From AC-69 sp046728055 (lineage in GTDB: Bacteria; Actinomycetota; UBA4738; HRBIN12), in the NCBI GenBank assembly GCA_046728055.1, contig JBKPDU010000117.1:1-20210 (forward strand): a DNA stretch of 20,210 bases, given 5' to 3'. The notes beneath the pieces are model-generated. The model had not been told where the DNA came from and searched no databases. It saw only the letters and a program-made list of their open reading frames with translations. Below are positions 1 through 8,091 of this stretch, one piece after another (positions within the stretch are counted from its first letter, which is position 1; every line of letters begins with the position of its first letter). A program made the position numbers and the translations under genes.

Positions 1-1610
1 AGCGACTCCCGCTCTCGGATGTGAACCTTGGGCTTGACCCGCGCGGTCGACAGCGCCCGGAGGCCGATCGTCACCGCCGGGCAGTGCACGTCGACCAGGT
101 AATGGCGCCAATCGATGGTCGCCGAATCGAACGGGAATCGCACTCCATCATCCTCGGGAAGAGAACGGAACAGCTCCATGGTCCGGTCATCGGTGTAGAT
201 CACCTCGGCCTCGGTGTAAGCCCCGTACAGGTCGGCGTACCGCCGGATGAACTCGACACGGCCCCTGTCGCGGTCGACTCGGCCGACGAGGTCGCGCATC
301 CGCTTGGACTTCGGTAGGTGTGACACGACCGCGTCGGCGTATCTCACCGCTCGCTCGGCGGCCTTCAGCCGCCGCTCGACCCGCAGGTTCCCAGGGAACC
401 TCCACTCGGGCACCTTGATCGTTCCCCGGCCGCGCTCGGGGAGGGGGTGCGCCTCGAAGTACTCCTTCACCAGTTCGTACAGCCCGAGGTACTGGAGCGG
501 ATTCCGGTTTCCCGAGCTTACGTGGTAGTAGGCCGGCGCATCCGATTCGGGCGGATGCGCGGCCACAGCGAGCATCGCGTTCACCACGTAGTCGACCGGG
601 ATGATGTCCACGATTCCCTCGGGGATACCCGGGAACTCGGGGATCGTGCCGCGTCCGTAGGCCAGGATGATCGGCTCCGCCATCTTGAACCCCTCGATCC
701 ACCCCGGCTGCGGATGCTCGAGCGCGCTCTCGATGATCGAGGGTCGGATGATCGACAGTGGCACGCCGTGCTGCGCGGCGAGCTCCTCGACGGCGCGCTC
801 CCCCATGGCCTTCGTGAACGTGTAGTTGTCCGGCCATCCGAGCATCTGGGCCCTGGCGCGCCCGTGGGCTACCAACCGCTTGGTCACCCACTGCTTCCGG
901 CGATCCTCCGCGTCGTCGGCGACCGTCTGGGGACCGGCCCTCGAGTGCTCGCGCCTGGCCTTGGCCATCAACACATCGAGCACCTGGGGTTGGCGTGAGG
1001 CGGCCTCGACGTCCCGCCGGGCCTGGAGCGCGAGGTCGGCCTCGGCCCGCCAGTCCACCCGGTGAGCCAGCGTGGTCTCTGGGATCACGCCCTTGCGGTT
1101 GCCTGCCACGTAGGCCGTGGACACGTGGACGATGTGCGGTCGGTTCCCCGAGGCCAACACCCGCTCGTAGAACCGCACCGCTCCGAGAAGGTTCGTTTGG
1201 AACCCCTCGTCGATCGGCGGATCGAACGTCACTGTCGCGGCACAGTGCATCACCACGTCGATGTCGGTTGGAAAGGCCGGGAGTTCTTGTTCCAGGTCGC
1301 CGTCGAGGACGTCGACGCGCTCGGCAAGGACCCCGGCGATGCCCTCGTCGCCCACGCGGCTGCGAAGGACGCCGAACGTGGGCCGGCCCATCAGCGACTC
1401 GACCCGTTGACGGCCCGAGGAGCCGAGTTGCGGCCGGACCAGGAGCGCGACCTTCGTGTCGGGGAAGTCCAGCAGCAAGCGCTCGAACACGGCCTGTCCC
1501 AGGAACCCAGTGACCCCGGTGACCAGCACGTTCCGCCCAGACAAGCGCTCCACGATCGACACGTCGGCCGGACCGTTGGTCGTTTCCGGGACGGCGGCTC
1601 TCTCTACCAT
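1..1610 (-). CDS. Fatty acyl-CoA reductase-like SDR protein (3' end beyond window)
   Basis: The frame read from 1610 leftward stays open for 536 codons and leaves the window without a stop, so the C-terminus is missing. An extended-SDR/male-sterility-type NAD(P)-binding domain is visible: TGVTGFLG at residues 31-38, VSTAYVAG around 163-170 and the catalytic YTFTK (Tyr263, Lys267). Proteins of this family reduce fatty acyl-CoA or acyl-ACP to aldehyde or alcohol, or reduce other thioester-linked acyl groups, in the cytoplasm. The start is the ATG at 1610, which lies 7 bases after a CATAAT -10 box with no Shine-Dalgarno, so the mRNA is probably leaderless. The gene diverges from an MFS transporter across a shared promoter with a palindromic operator. 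The long overlapping frame ending near 187 is only a shadow. The family call is confident; the exact acyl substrate is not known. Confidence 0.85.
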   Translation of the reverse strand, partial: MVERAAVPETTNGPADVSIVERLSGRNVLVTGVTGFLGQAVFERLLLDFPDTKVALLVRPQLGSSGRQRVESLMGRPTFGVLRSRVGDEGIAGVLAERVDVLDGDLEQELPAFPTDIDVVMHCAATVTFDPPIDEGFQTNLLGAVRFYERVLASGNRPHIVHVSTAYVAGNRKGVIPETTLAHRVDWRAEADLALQARRDVEAASRQPQVLDVLMAKARREHSRAGPQTVADDAEDRRKQWVTKRLVAHGRARAQMLGWPDNYTFTKAMGERAVEELAAQHGVPLSIIRPSIIESALEHPQPGWIEGFKMAEPIILAYGRGTIPEFPGIPEGIVDIIPVDYVVNAMLAVAAHPPESDAPAYYHVSSGNRNPLQYLGLYELVKEYFEAHPLPERGRGTIKVPEWRFPGNLRVERRLKAAERAVRYADAVVSHLPKSKRMRDLVGRVDRDRGRVEFIRRYADLYGAYTEAEVIYTDDRTMELFRSLPEDDGVRFPFDSATIDWRHYLVDVHCPAVTIGLRALSTARVKPKVHIRERES

Positions 1611-1670
1611 CCGGCAGATTATGACTCTCTACCGCTTGGTAGACAAGTACCTCCGGTAGCGTGTCCCCGA
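1608..1670. promoter_or_regulatory. Divergent promoter region with palindromic operator (acyl-CoA reductase / MFS)
   Basis: On the minus strand TTGTCT (1641-1646) and CATAAT (1618-1623) are 17 bases apart, and the ATG follows 7 bases after the -10. On the plus strand TAGCGT (1657-1662) precedes the ATG at 1670 by 7 bases. The inverted repeat CTACC-GCTT-GGTAG (1629-1642) lies inside the minus-strand spacer and over the expected plus-strand -35. This is what a TetR-type operator controlling both genes would look like. The regulator class is inference; no regulator gene is in the window. Confidence 0.6.
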
Positions 1671-3067
1671 TGGCTCGAGGTCGGGAGCGCGGGAGCAGCG
1701 AGGTATCTCGCCCACCCCCGTGGCGGGAGGTGTTCCAGGGCAGGCGGGGCCGTCTGACCGCCGGACTGCTGCTCCTGGAGGCCCTGGTGGCGGTGGAGGC
1801 GCTCGTCGTGACCACGATCCTGCCGGCCATCCACCGGGACCTCGGCGGGATCCAGTTCTACGGATGGGCGTTCAGCGCGACGTTCCTGGCCACGTTCGCC
1901 TCCATTCCGATCGCTGGCCGGGCCACCGACCGGTACGGGCCGAAACGGCCCCTGGCGATCATGCTCGCTGTGTACGTCGCCGGACTCCTCATCGCCGCGC
2001 TCGCGCCGTCCATGCCGGTTCTGGTCCTCGGCCGGTTCGTCCAGGGATGCGGTGCGGGGGCGTTCTATTCGGTGTCGTTGGGGACGGTGGCCAAGAGCTA
2101 TCCCCAACGGATCCGGCCGCGCGTGCTCGCCCTCCTGGCCTCGATGTGGATCCTCCCGGGGATCGTCGGCCCGCCGCTCGGTGCGCTCTTCGCTTCCACG
2201 ATCGGATGGCGATGGGTGTTCGCCGCTCCGCTCCCGCTCCTGGTCGTGGTCGCCGCGCTCATCCTTCCGTCCATGCCGGACGTCGCGGGGGACGCGAATG
2301 CGGGCCGGCTGGCGATCCGTTGGCCCGTCCAACTGATGGTGGGCGCCGGGCTGTTCCTCGCCGGCCTCACCGAACCCTCGTGGTGGAGCCTGGGGATGAT
2401 CCCTGCCGGCCTGGTTCTCGGCCTTCCCGCACTCGCGCGGATCGCGCCTTCGGGCTGGTTCCGGGCCAGGCCTGGCCTCCCGGCGACGGCTGCAGCGGCG
2501 TTCCTGTTGTCGGCGGCGTTCTTCGCCGTCGACGGGTTCGTCCCGCTGATGCTCACGGGGGTGCGAGGGTTGTCGGTCGCCGAGGCCGGCCTCGTCGTGA
2601 CGCTCGCGACCGTCGGCTGGTCCTTGGGAAGTTGGTGGCAGTCGCGGGCGAGCGGGCGGATCGGCGCGCCGACCCTCGTCGCCGGAGGAACGGGTGTGGT
2701 GGCGGTCGGCATCATGGGCGTCGCCGCCGGCCTGACGTCGCTTCCGATCATCGTGCCGTACATCGGATGGACTCTTGCCGGTTTGGGGATGGGTGTGGCG
2801 TTCCCCACCATCCCGCTCGCCGCGATGAGCCAGGCGTCGGCCGGAGCGGAAGCCGGCCAGCTCTCCTCGATCCTGCTCACCGACACCCTCGGCGCGGGGC
2901 TCGGAACGGGCCTCGGAGGAGCGTGCATCGCGATCGCCGACGCCACGGGAAGTCAGCTGCGGGCCGGCATCGCCGGCGCGTTCGCGATCGGCTTCGCCGC
3001 CGCCCTGCTCCTCATCGCGATCGCCCGACGGTTACCGGTGAGCGCGCCGATGGATTCGACAGCCTGA
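1670..3067 (+). CDS. Major facilitator superfamily transporter
   Basis: This gene encodes a 465-residue, very hydrophobic polytopic membrane protein. The loop GRATDRYGPKR after the second predicted helix matches MFS motif A (G-x-x-x-D-R-x-G-x-R/K). Many further hydrophobic segments run to the C-terminus, in keeping with 12-14 helices. MFS proteins of this type are mostly proton-driven exporters of drugs or small hydrophobic compounds. I chose the ATG at 1670 because it sits 7 bases after TAGCGT with no ribosome binding site, which gives a leaderless mRNA; the in-frame GTG at 1661 falls on the -10 box itself. The gene ends 11 bases from the convergent asd stop. Co-control with the divergent acyl-CoA reductase suggests export of a lipid-like product or a toxic compound, but the substrate cannot be read from the sequence. 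Confidence 0.85.
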   Translation: MARGRERGSSEVSRPPPWREVFQGRRGRLTAGLLLLEALVAVEALVVTTILPAIHRDLGGIQFYGWAFSATFLATFASIPIAGRATDRYGPKRPLAIMLAVYVAGLLIAALAPSMPVLVLGRFVQGCGAGAFYSVSLGTVAKSYPQRIRPRVLALLASMWILPGIVGPPLGALFASTIGWRWVFAAPLPLLVVVAALILPSMPDVAGDANAGRLAIRWPVQLMVGAGLFLAGLTEPSWWSLGMIPAGLVLGLPALARIAPSGWFRARPGLPATAAAAFLLSAAFFAVDGFVPLMLTGVRGLSVAEAGLVVTLATVGWSLGSWWQSRASGRIGAPTLVAGGTGVVAVGIMGVAAGLTSLPIIVPYIGWTLAGLGMGVAFPTIPLAAMSQASAGAEAGQLSSILLTDTLGAGLGTGLGGACIAIADATGSQLRAGIAGAFAIGFAAALLLIAIARRLPVSAPMDSTA

Positions 3068-3078
3068 AAGCCCTCGGG

Positions 3079-4104
3079 TCAGGCGAACACGTGCTCGGCG
3101 ATCTGCACCGCGTTCAGCGCCGCGCCCTTCCGAAGGTTGTCGGCGCACGAGAACAGCATCAGCGCGTCGGCGCGGTCAGGGGACTGCCTGATCCGGCCCA
3201 CCAGGACCTCGTCTCGGCCGGCCGCCTCGAGTGGGCTGGGGTAGACGCCGTTCGCCGGGTCGTCCCGCACTTCCACCCCCGGGGCCGCCGAGAGGAGCTC
3301 GCGGGCCTCTGCGGGCTCGATCGGACGGGAGAAGGTGGCGTGGATCGACACGGAGTGGCCGACCGGCACCGGAACGCGGACCGCGGTGGCCGCGATGTCG
3401 AGTTCGGGCAGCGAGAGGATCTTCCTCGCCTCGCGCTGAATCTTGATCTCCTCGAAGGTGAACCCTGTCTCCGGTTCGAACACGTCGATCTTGGCCACCA
3501 CGTTGTAGGCGATGGTCTTGCCGAAGACTTCTCCGACGGGCAGCGCGGACGGATCCGGGTGCGCCAGGTCCTCCTCCATGCCGTGGAGCTTCTCGATCTG
3601 CTCCGCCAGCTCGGTCACCCCTCGATGTCCGGCACCCGAGACCGACTGGTACGACGACAGGATCAGCGACTGGAGCCCCGCCGACCGGTGCAACGGGGCC
3701 ACGGCCATGAGTGCCGTGATGATCGTGCAGTTCGGCACGGCGATGATGCGAGGCCGGGATCCGAGCGACTCTGGATTCACCTCGGGGATGGTGAGCGCGA
3801 CGTGTGGCTCCATGCGGAACGCCGAGGAATTGTCGATGCACACGGTCCCCGCTTCGGCGGCCTGAGGGATCCAGGTCTTGGCCACGGCGCCTCCGCACGA
3901 GGAGAGCGCCACGTCGACACCTCGGAGTGCGTCGAACGAGAGAACTTGCACCGTGTGATCCTCACCGTGGAACCGGACCCGCGTGCCGGACGATCGCTCG
4001 GACGCGAGCGCGATCAGCTCGTCGACCGGGAAGCTTCGCTCCTCCAGGATCCGGAGGATCTCCCGGCCGACGGCACCAGTTACTCCGACGACGCCAACCC
4101 GCAT
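3079..4104 (-). CDS. asd: Aspartate-semialdehyde dehydrogenase
   Basis: The 341-residue product has the usual length and motifs of the family. GVTGAVG at residues 7-13 is the nucleotide-binding glycine-rich loop, VPNCT carries the catalytic Cys126, SYQSVSGAG follows at 151-159, and RVPVPVGHS carries His250. The enzyme reduces 4-aspartyl phosphate to aspartate semialdehyde with NADPH, the branch point to lysine/diaminopimelate, threonine and methionine. It lies 16 bases downstream of lysC, which makes the preceding enzyme, so the two form an operon. No clear Shine-Dalgarno precedes the ATG. A TACCAT hexamer 9 bases upstream, at the lysC end, might give an extra near-leaderless transcript, but this is weak. 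Confidence 0.96.
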   Translation of the reverse strand: MRVGVVGVTGAVGREILRILEERSFPVDELIALASERSSGTRVRFHGEDHTVQVLSFDALRGVDVALSSCGGAVAKTWIPQAAEAGTVCIDNSSAFRMEPHVALTIPEVNPESLGSRPRIIAVPNCTIITALMAVAPLHRSAGLQSLILSSYQSVSGAGHRGVTELAEQIEKLHGMEEDLAHPDPSALPVGEVFGKTIAYNVVAKIDVFEPETGFTFEEIKIQREARKILSLPELDIAATAVRVPVPVGHSVSIHATFSRPIEPAEARELLSAAPGVEVRDDPANGVYPSPLEAAGRDEVLVGRIRQSPDRADALMLFSCADNLRKGAALNAVQIAEHVFA

Positions 4105-4120
4105 GGTGCAGCCATGGTAG

Positions 4121-4606
4121 CTAACGGAGGCTGCCGTCGAGCCCGAACCGTGTGTGGATCGCCTGCACGGCGCGTTTGGCGTCTGCCGCCCGCACCACGC
4201 AGGAGATGCGGATCGACGACGTGGAGATCATCTCGATGTTGACGCCCTCCGACGCGAGCGCGTCGAACATGTCCGCGGCCACGCCCGGATGGCTCTTCAT
4301 CCCCGCTCCCACGAGCGAGATCTTGGCGATGTCGCCGTCGGTGGAGAAGCGGAAGGCGCCCACGTCCTCCACCACCCCGGACAGGAGGCGCTCCAGGCGG
4401 GCCAGGTCCTCTCTCGGAACGGTGAAGGAGACGTCGGTCCTCCCCTCGTGCGAGACGTTCTGCACGATCATGTCCACGTTGATGCCGTCGGCAGCCACCG
4501 CCTTGAAGATCGAAGCGGCGATGCCCGGCCGGTCCGGAACCTCCTCCAGCGTGACCTTTGCCTCGTCCTCGTCGAGGGCCACACCCGAGATGAGAGCCTG
4601 CTCCAT
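4121..4606 (-). other. Possible internal translation start giving aspartokinase beta subunit
   Basis: An in-frame ATG at 4606 begins MEQALISGVALDEDEAKVT, just before the ACT domains. In actinobacterial lysC genes such as that of Corynebacterium glutamicum, the equivalent Met (of an ME-x-A-x-x-x-GVA segment) starts a separate beta subunit, giving an alpha2beta2 enzyme. A purine-rich GGAGGAGG lies 11 bases upstream, somewhat far for an ideal Shine-Dalgarno. The product would be 161 residues. The homology argument is good; actual use of the start is inferred. Confidence 0.45.
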
Positions 4607-5347
4607 CCCCGGTTCGTCCTCCTCCACCACCCACGTGCCCTCCTCGTCGGTGAACGAGGACCGCACGTGGAGTCGCACGTTGTTCCGCCGAGCGTACTCC
4701 ACGGATCGGAGCATGAGGACCTTCGCCCCACCGGCCGCCAGTTCGAGCATGCCCTCGTAGGAGATCCGATCGATCCTTCGGGCATCCGGAACGATGCGAG
4801 GGTCTGCGGTGAACACGCCGGGGACGTCGGTGTAGATCTCGCACGCGTCGGCGCTGAGCGCGGCCGCCAGCGCGACGGCGGTCGTATCCGAGCCTCCCCG
4901 GCCGAGCGTGGTGATGTCGTACGCCGTCGACAGGCCCTGGAACCCCGCCACGATGACCACGTTCCCGGCCTCGAGCGAGGCCAGGATTCGGGCCGGGCGG
5001 ATGTCGACGATGTTGGCCCTGCCGTGCTGGGTGTCGGTGATGATCCCGGCCTGCGAACCCGTGTACGAGGCCGCTCGGCACCCCCGGGCGTTAAGGGCGA
5101 TGGCCAGCAGGGACATGGCGATCCGCTCTCCTGCGGTGAGGAGCATGTCGAGTTCGCGAGGCTCGGGCACCGGAGTGATCCGGTTCGCCAGCTCCAAGAG
5201 CTCGTCCGTGGTCTGGCCCATGGCCGAGACCACGACCACCACGTCGTGTCCGGCCTCGCGGGCTTGGAGGACCCGACCGGCCACCGCACGAACCCGCTCG
5301 GCATCCTCGACCGAGGTGCCTCCGTACTTTTGGACGATGATGGACAC
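4121..5347 (-). CDS. lysC: Aspartokinase
   Basis: The product is 408 residues. KYGGTS at residues 7-12 is the signature of the amino-acid kinase domain, which fills the first ~250 residues. Two ACT regulatory domains follow: one around 270-340 with RPGIAASIF and NVDMIVQNVS, and one at the C-terminus with INIEMISTS-type residues (here VNIEMISTSS). The enzyme phosphorylates aspartate, the first step to lysine, threonine and methionine, and the ACT domains normally bind the feedback inhibitor. The GTG start is preceded at 6 bases by AAGGGAG (5354-5360). A TACCCT -10 box at 5373-5378 suggests its own promoter in addition to read-through from the upstream peptidase gene. A probable internal start for a beta subunit is given separately. 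Confidence 0.96.
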   Translation of the reverse strand: MSIIVQKYGGTSVEDAERVRAVAGRVLQAREAGHDVVVVVSAMGQTTDELLELANRITPVPEPRELDMLLTAGERIAMSLLAIALNARGCRAASYTGSQAGIITDTQHGRANIVDIRPARILASLEAGNVVIVAGFQGLSTAYDITTLGRGGSDTTAVALAAALSADACEIYTDVPGVFTADPRIVPDARRIDRISYEGMLELAAGGAKVLMLRSVEYARRNNVRLHVRSSFTDEEGTWVVEEDEPGMEQALISGVALDEDEAKVTLEEVPDRPGIAASIFKAVAADGINVDMIVQNVSHEGRTDVSFTVPREDLARLERLLSGVVEDVGAFRFSTDGDIAKISLVGAGMKSHPGVAADMFDALASEGVNIEMISTSSIRISCVVRAADAKRAVQAIHTRFGLDGSLR

Positions 5348-5353
5348 CGGGCG

Positions 5354-5378
5354 CTCCCTTGACGGTTCGATGAGGGTA
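5354..5378 (-). promoter_or_regulatory. lysC promoter -10 and ribosome binding site
   Basis: TACCCT (5373-5378, read on the minus strand) in the 69-base gap after the peptidase gene would start transcription near 5366. AAGGGAG at 5354-5360 is then a well-spaced Shine-Dalgarno for the GTG at 5347. No convincing -35 is visible. Confidence 0.4.
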
Positions 5379-5416
5379 ACAGTCGGCCCGTCCGGATCCG
5401 AGATGGTCGGTTCCGC

Positions 5417-7501
5417 CTATCCGTCGAGCCGGAGGGTGCGACGGAGGAAGTCGAGCTGGAGCCGCAGTAGGTTCTCGGTGGCCGCCTCCGAGCGGGACAG
5501 GTGGGTCAGATTCGGAAGCAGTGTCAGCTCGTGCCGCCGCCCCGCTTCGAACAGTGCCGCGGAGAGTTGGAGGGTGTGGGCGACGACGACGTTGTCGTCG
5601 GCCAGGCCGTGGATCAGCAAGAGCGGACGCGTTAGGTTCGAGGCGTCTCCGACGATGGAGTTCCGCCGGTAGGCTTCGGGCTCGGCGTCCGGGTGTCCGA
5701 GGTACCGCTCGGTGTAATGCGTGTCGTAGAGCCGCAAGTCGGTCACCGGCGCGCCCGCGACGGCGGCGTGGAACACGTCTGGTCGCCGGAGCACGGCCAT
5801 CGCCGCGAGATATCCGCCGAAGGACCACCCACGGATCCCGACCCGAGAGAGGTCGAGGAAGCCGAATCGGTCCGCAGCGGCGTGCAGCGCGTCAACCTGG
5901 TCCTCGAGGGCGATGGTGAAGTCACGGAACATCGCTCGTTCCCACGTCGAGCCTCGGCCTGGTGATCCTCGACCGTCCACCACCAGGACGACGAATCCCT
6001 GATCGGCCAACCACTGCGACTCGAGGAACGCCGCGGGCGTACACACGACACGTTGGAACCCCGGTCCGCCGTACGGGTCGAGCAGGACGGGGAGCGGTAC
6101 CTGCGGGTCCTCGCCGTTCGGAACGAGCAGCGCAGCTCGAAGCTCCCGGGGGCCGAGAGAGACGAACGTCGGACGGGGCGCGATCGATGGCCGTTCCGCC
6201 ACGTTTTCGATCGTGGCGACGACCGTTCCGTCTCGTCGGACCACGGTATGAGAGAGCAGGTCCTCCTCCGTCGAGGACGTGACGACCAAGACGTCACCGC
6301 CCTCGACCGCGGTGTGCACGCCCGGCCGGTCGGTGAGTCGTTCGGGATCCCTATCCGGAGCCACGCGCCACACGTGAACCTCGGTCGGCTCCTCGGACGC
6401 TTCGAACAGGACAGTCTCATCTGCCGAGACGATCCGTCGCACGTGGAGACCCGGCGGCGTCACGACCCGGTCCCCGATCAGCACCCGGATGGTGTCGTCG
6501 CTCAGCACGGTCTGGACCAGCCTCTCGTCATCAAGGCGCGTGAGCGACTCATCCGGCAGATCCACCCACGCCGGATCGGTGTCGGACCGGAGTAGGGCGG
6601 TCGCGCCTGTGTGGTAATCGGCCTCGAGCACTGCCGTCGCCCGTTGATCGCGCGACTGGACGAGGAGTGTGAGGGGAGTGCCTTCACTCCAGTCCACGCG
6701 GGCCAGATAGGGGGACTGATCGCGGTCCCACCGGACGTCGACCCGCGTGCCGGTCGCGACGTCGAAGACCGCGAGCGTGACGAGCGCGTTGTCGGTGCCG
6801 GCGGCGGGGTACCGAACGGCACGGGGCGCTGTGGCCGGATCGGTCGGATCCGCGATGTACCAGACGCGAACGGGGCGGTCGTCCACCCGCGTCGCCGCGA
6901 TCTTCGTTCCGTCGGGTGACCACCAGTGGCCCCGTAACCGGCGCATCTCTTCCGCGGCGACGAACTCCGCAAGTCCCCAGAACACGTCCGGTTCGTCGTC
7001 GGCGGCGAGCACCCGATCGACTCCGTCGATCTCCATCACGTGCAGCGCGCCGTCGACGACGTACGCGATGCGGGACCCAGACGGATCGAGCCGAGGATCG
7101 TCAACCGGCCCGACCGCGTCGAGCTCTCGAACCCCTCCACCGTCGAGATCGGCCAGCAACAACCGCCCGGCGAGGCTGAACACGGCCCGTCCAACGCTCC
7201 GGTCGCACGCGTAGGCCACCACGCCGCCGGCCCGCTCGCGGACGCGTTCTCGCCGGGCCCGTTCGGCGTCCGACAGCGACGCCTCGTCCTCTTGATTCGA
7301 AAGCGATCGCGGGTCGAAGATCAATCGCTCGCGTCCGGCATCGACATCGAGGACCCACAGGCACGTCAGTGGGTTATCACCCGCGCGGGTGCGAAGGAAC
7401 GCCACCTTGGAGCCGTCTGGTGCGACCGTGAAGCTCCGAGGGACGCCGAGCGAGAAGTTCCGGGTCTGCGCGGCCTGCCGCGGGAACTCGTCGCCGGTCA
7501 C
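5417..7501 (-). CDS. S9 family peptidase, dipeptidyl peptidase IV-like
   Basis: The 694-residue product starts at a GTG that overlaps the recR stop by 4 bases (GTGA), so it is translationally coupled. The N-terminal ~430 residues look like a beta-propeller with repeated strand patterns. LAEFVAAEEMRR (Glu184-Glu185) followed by GHWWSPDG is the signature of DPP-IV (S9B), whose glutamates hold the substrate N-terminus. The C-terminal alpha/beta hydrolase domain has GWSFGG (Ser560), HGLADDN (Asp635) and NLTHLS (His667) as catalytic triad. No signal peptide is present, so it is probably cytoplasmic. The usual activity is release of Xaa-Pro dipeptides, but the specificity here is inferred. Its place between recR and lysC is unusual. 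A longer frame starting near 7849 only reads through recR out of frame. Confidence 0.9.
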   Translation of the reverse strand: MTGDEFPRQAAQTRNFSLGVPRSFTVAPDGSKVAFLRTRAGDNPLTCLWVLDVDAGRERLIFDPRSLSNQEDEASLSDAERARRERVRERAGGVVAYACDRSVGRAVFSLAGRLLLADLDGGGVRELDAVGPVDDPRLDPSGSRIAYVVDGALHVMEIDGVDRVLAADDEPDVFWGLAEFVAAEEMRRLRGHWWSPDGTKIAATRVDDRPVRVWYIADPTDPATAPRAVRYPAAGTDNALVTLAVFDVATGTRVDVRWDRDQSPYLARVDWSEGTPLTLLVQSRDQRATAVLEADYHTGATALLRSDTDPAWVDLPDESLTRLDDERLVQTVLSDDTIRVLIGDRVVTPPGLHVRRIVSADETVLFEASEEPTEVHVWRVAPDRDPERLTDRPGVHTAVEGGDVLVVTSSTEEDLLSHTVVRRDGTVVATIENVAERPSIAPRPTFVSLGPRELRAALLVPNGEDPQVPLPVLLDPYGGPGFQRVVCTPAAFLESQWLADQGFVVLVVDGRGSPGRGSTWERAMFRDFTIALEDQVDALHAAADRFGFLDLSRVGIRGWSFGGYLAAMAVLRRPDVFHAAVAGAPVTDLRLYDTHYTERYLGHPDAEPEAYRRNSIVGDASNLTRPLLLIHGLADDNVVVAHTLQLSAALFEAGRRHELTLLPNLTHLSRSEAATENLLRLQLDFLRRTLRLDG

Positions 7502-8091
7502 ATCTCGCGACGGCCCTCGAGGGCCTGCGACAGGGTCACCTCGTCCGCGTACTCGAGGTCGCCGCCGACCGGGAGGCCGCTGGCCAGCCGGGTCACTCGC
7601 ACGCCCGTGGGCTTCAGCAGCGCCGCCACGTACATGGCCGTGGCGTTGCCCTCGAGGTTGGGGTTGGTGGCGATGATCACCTCGGTCACCCCGTTCCGCT
7701 CGACGCGCTCCAGGAGCTCCTGGACCCGGAGGTCCTCGGGGCCCACCCCGTCGAGCGGCGAGATGGCTCCGCCGAGCACGTGGTACCGGCCCTTGATTAC
7801 GCCCGCTTTCTCGACCGTCGCGGCATCCTTGGGCTCCTCCACGACACACAACACCGTGGGTTCACGGCCCGGATCACGGCAGATCCGGCACAGGTCACCC
7901 TCCGCCACGTTCCCGCATTCCTTGCAGAAGAAGATCCGCTCCTTCGCCGCAAGGACCGCTTCGGAAAGACGCTTCGCATCCTCGGAGGGCGCCTTGACCA
8001 GGTGGAACGCCAGGCGCTGTGCGGACTTCGGCCCGATCCCCGGAAGCCTCGACAGCTCGTCTATGAGGTCCTGGATGGGTCCCTCGTACAC
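7498..8091 (-). CDS. recR: Recombination mediator protein RecR
   Basis: The 197-residue product matches RecR along its whole length. It has a helix-hairpin-helix region (LSRLPGIGPKSAQRLAFHL, residues 13-31), a four-cysteine zinc finger (CKEC and CRIC, about residues 56-71), a Toprim segment with EVIIATNPNLEGNATA, and the C-terminal RLASGLPVGGDLEYADE signature. RecR acts with RecF/RecO to load RecA on gapped DNA. The GTG start directly abuts the dnaX stop (TAGGTG) and its own stop overlaps the next gene, so the three are tightly coupled. The small DNA-binding gene ybaB, which usually sits between dnaX and recR, is absent. Confidence 0.97.
   Translation of the reverse strand: MYEGPIQDLIDELSRLPGIGPKSAQRLAFHLVKAPSEDAKRLSEAVLAAKERIFFCKECGNVAEGDLCRICRDPGREPTVLCVVEEPKDAATVEKAGVIKGRYHVLGGAISPLDGVGPEDLRVQELLERVERNGVTEVIIATNPNLEGNATAMYVAALLKPTGVRVTRLASGLPVGGDLEYADEVTLSQALEGRREM

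Noticed and set aside
187..1830. Long open frame on the minus strand overlapping the acyl-CoA reductase gene
   Set aside because: It is rich in Arg/Gly/Pro and has no domain logic. The other minus frame has a full Rossmann motif and the YxxxK pair, so this is a GC-rich shadow.
1720..4242. 840-codon open frame on the plus strand across the MFS gene and the asd antisense
   Set aside because: It is out of frame with the MFS gene, runs through the convergent asd gene, and its translation is Arg/Gly-rich without any recognisable motif.
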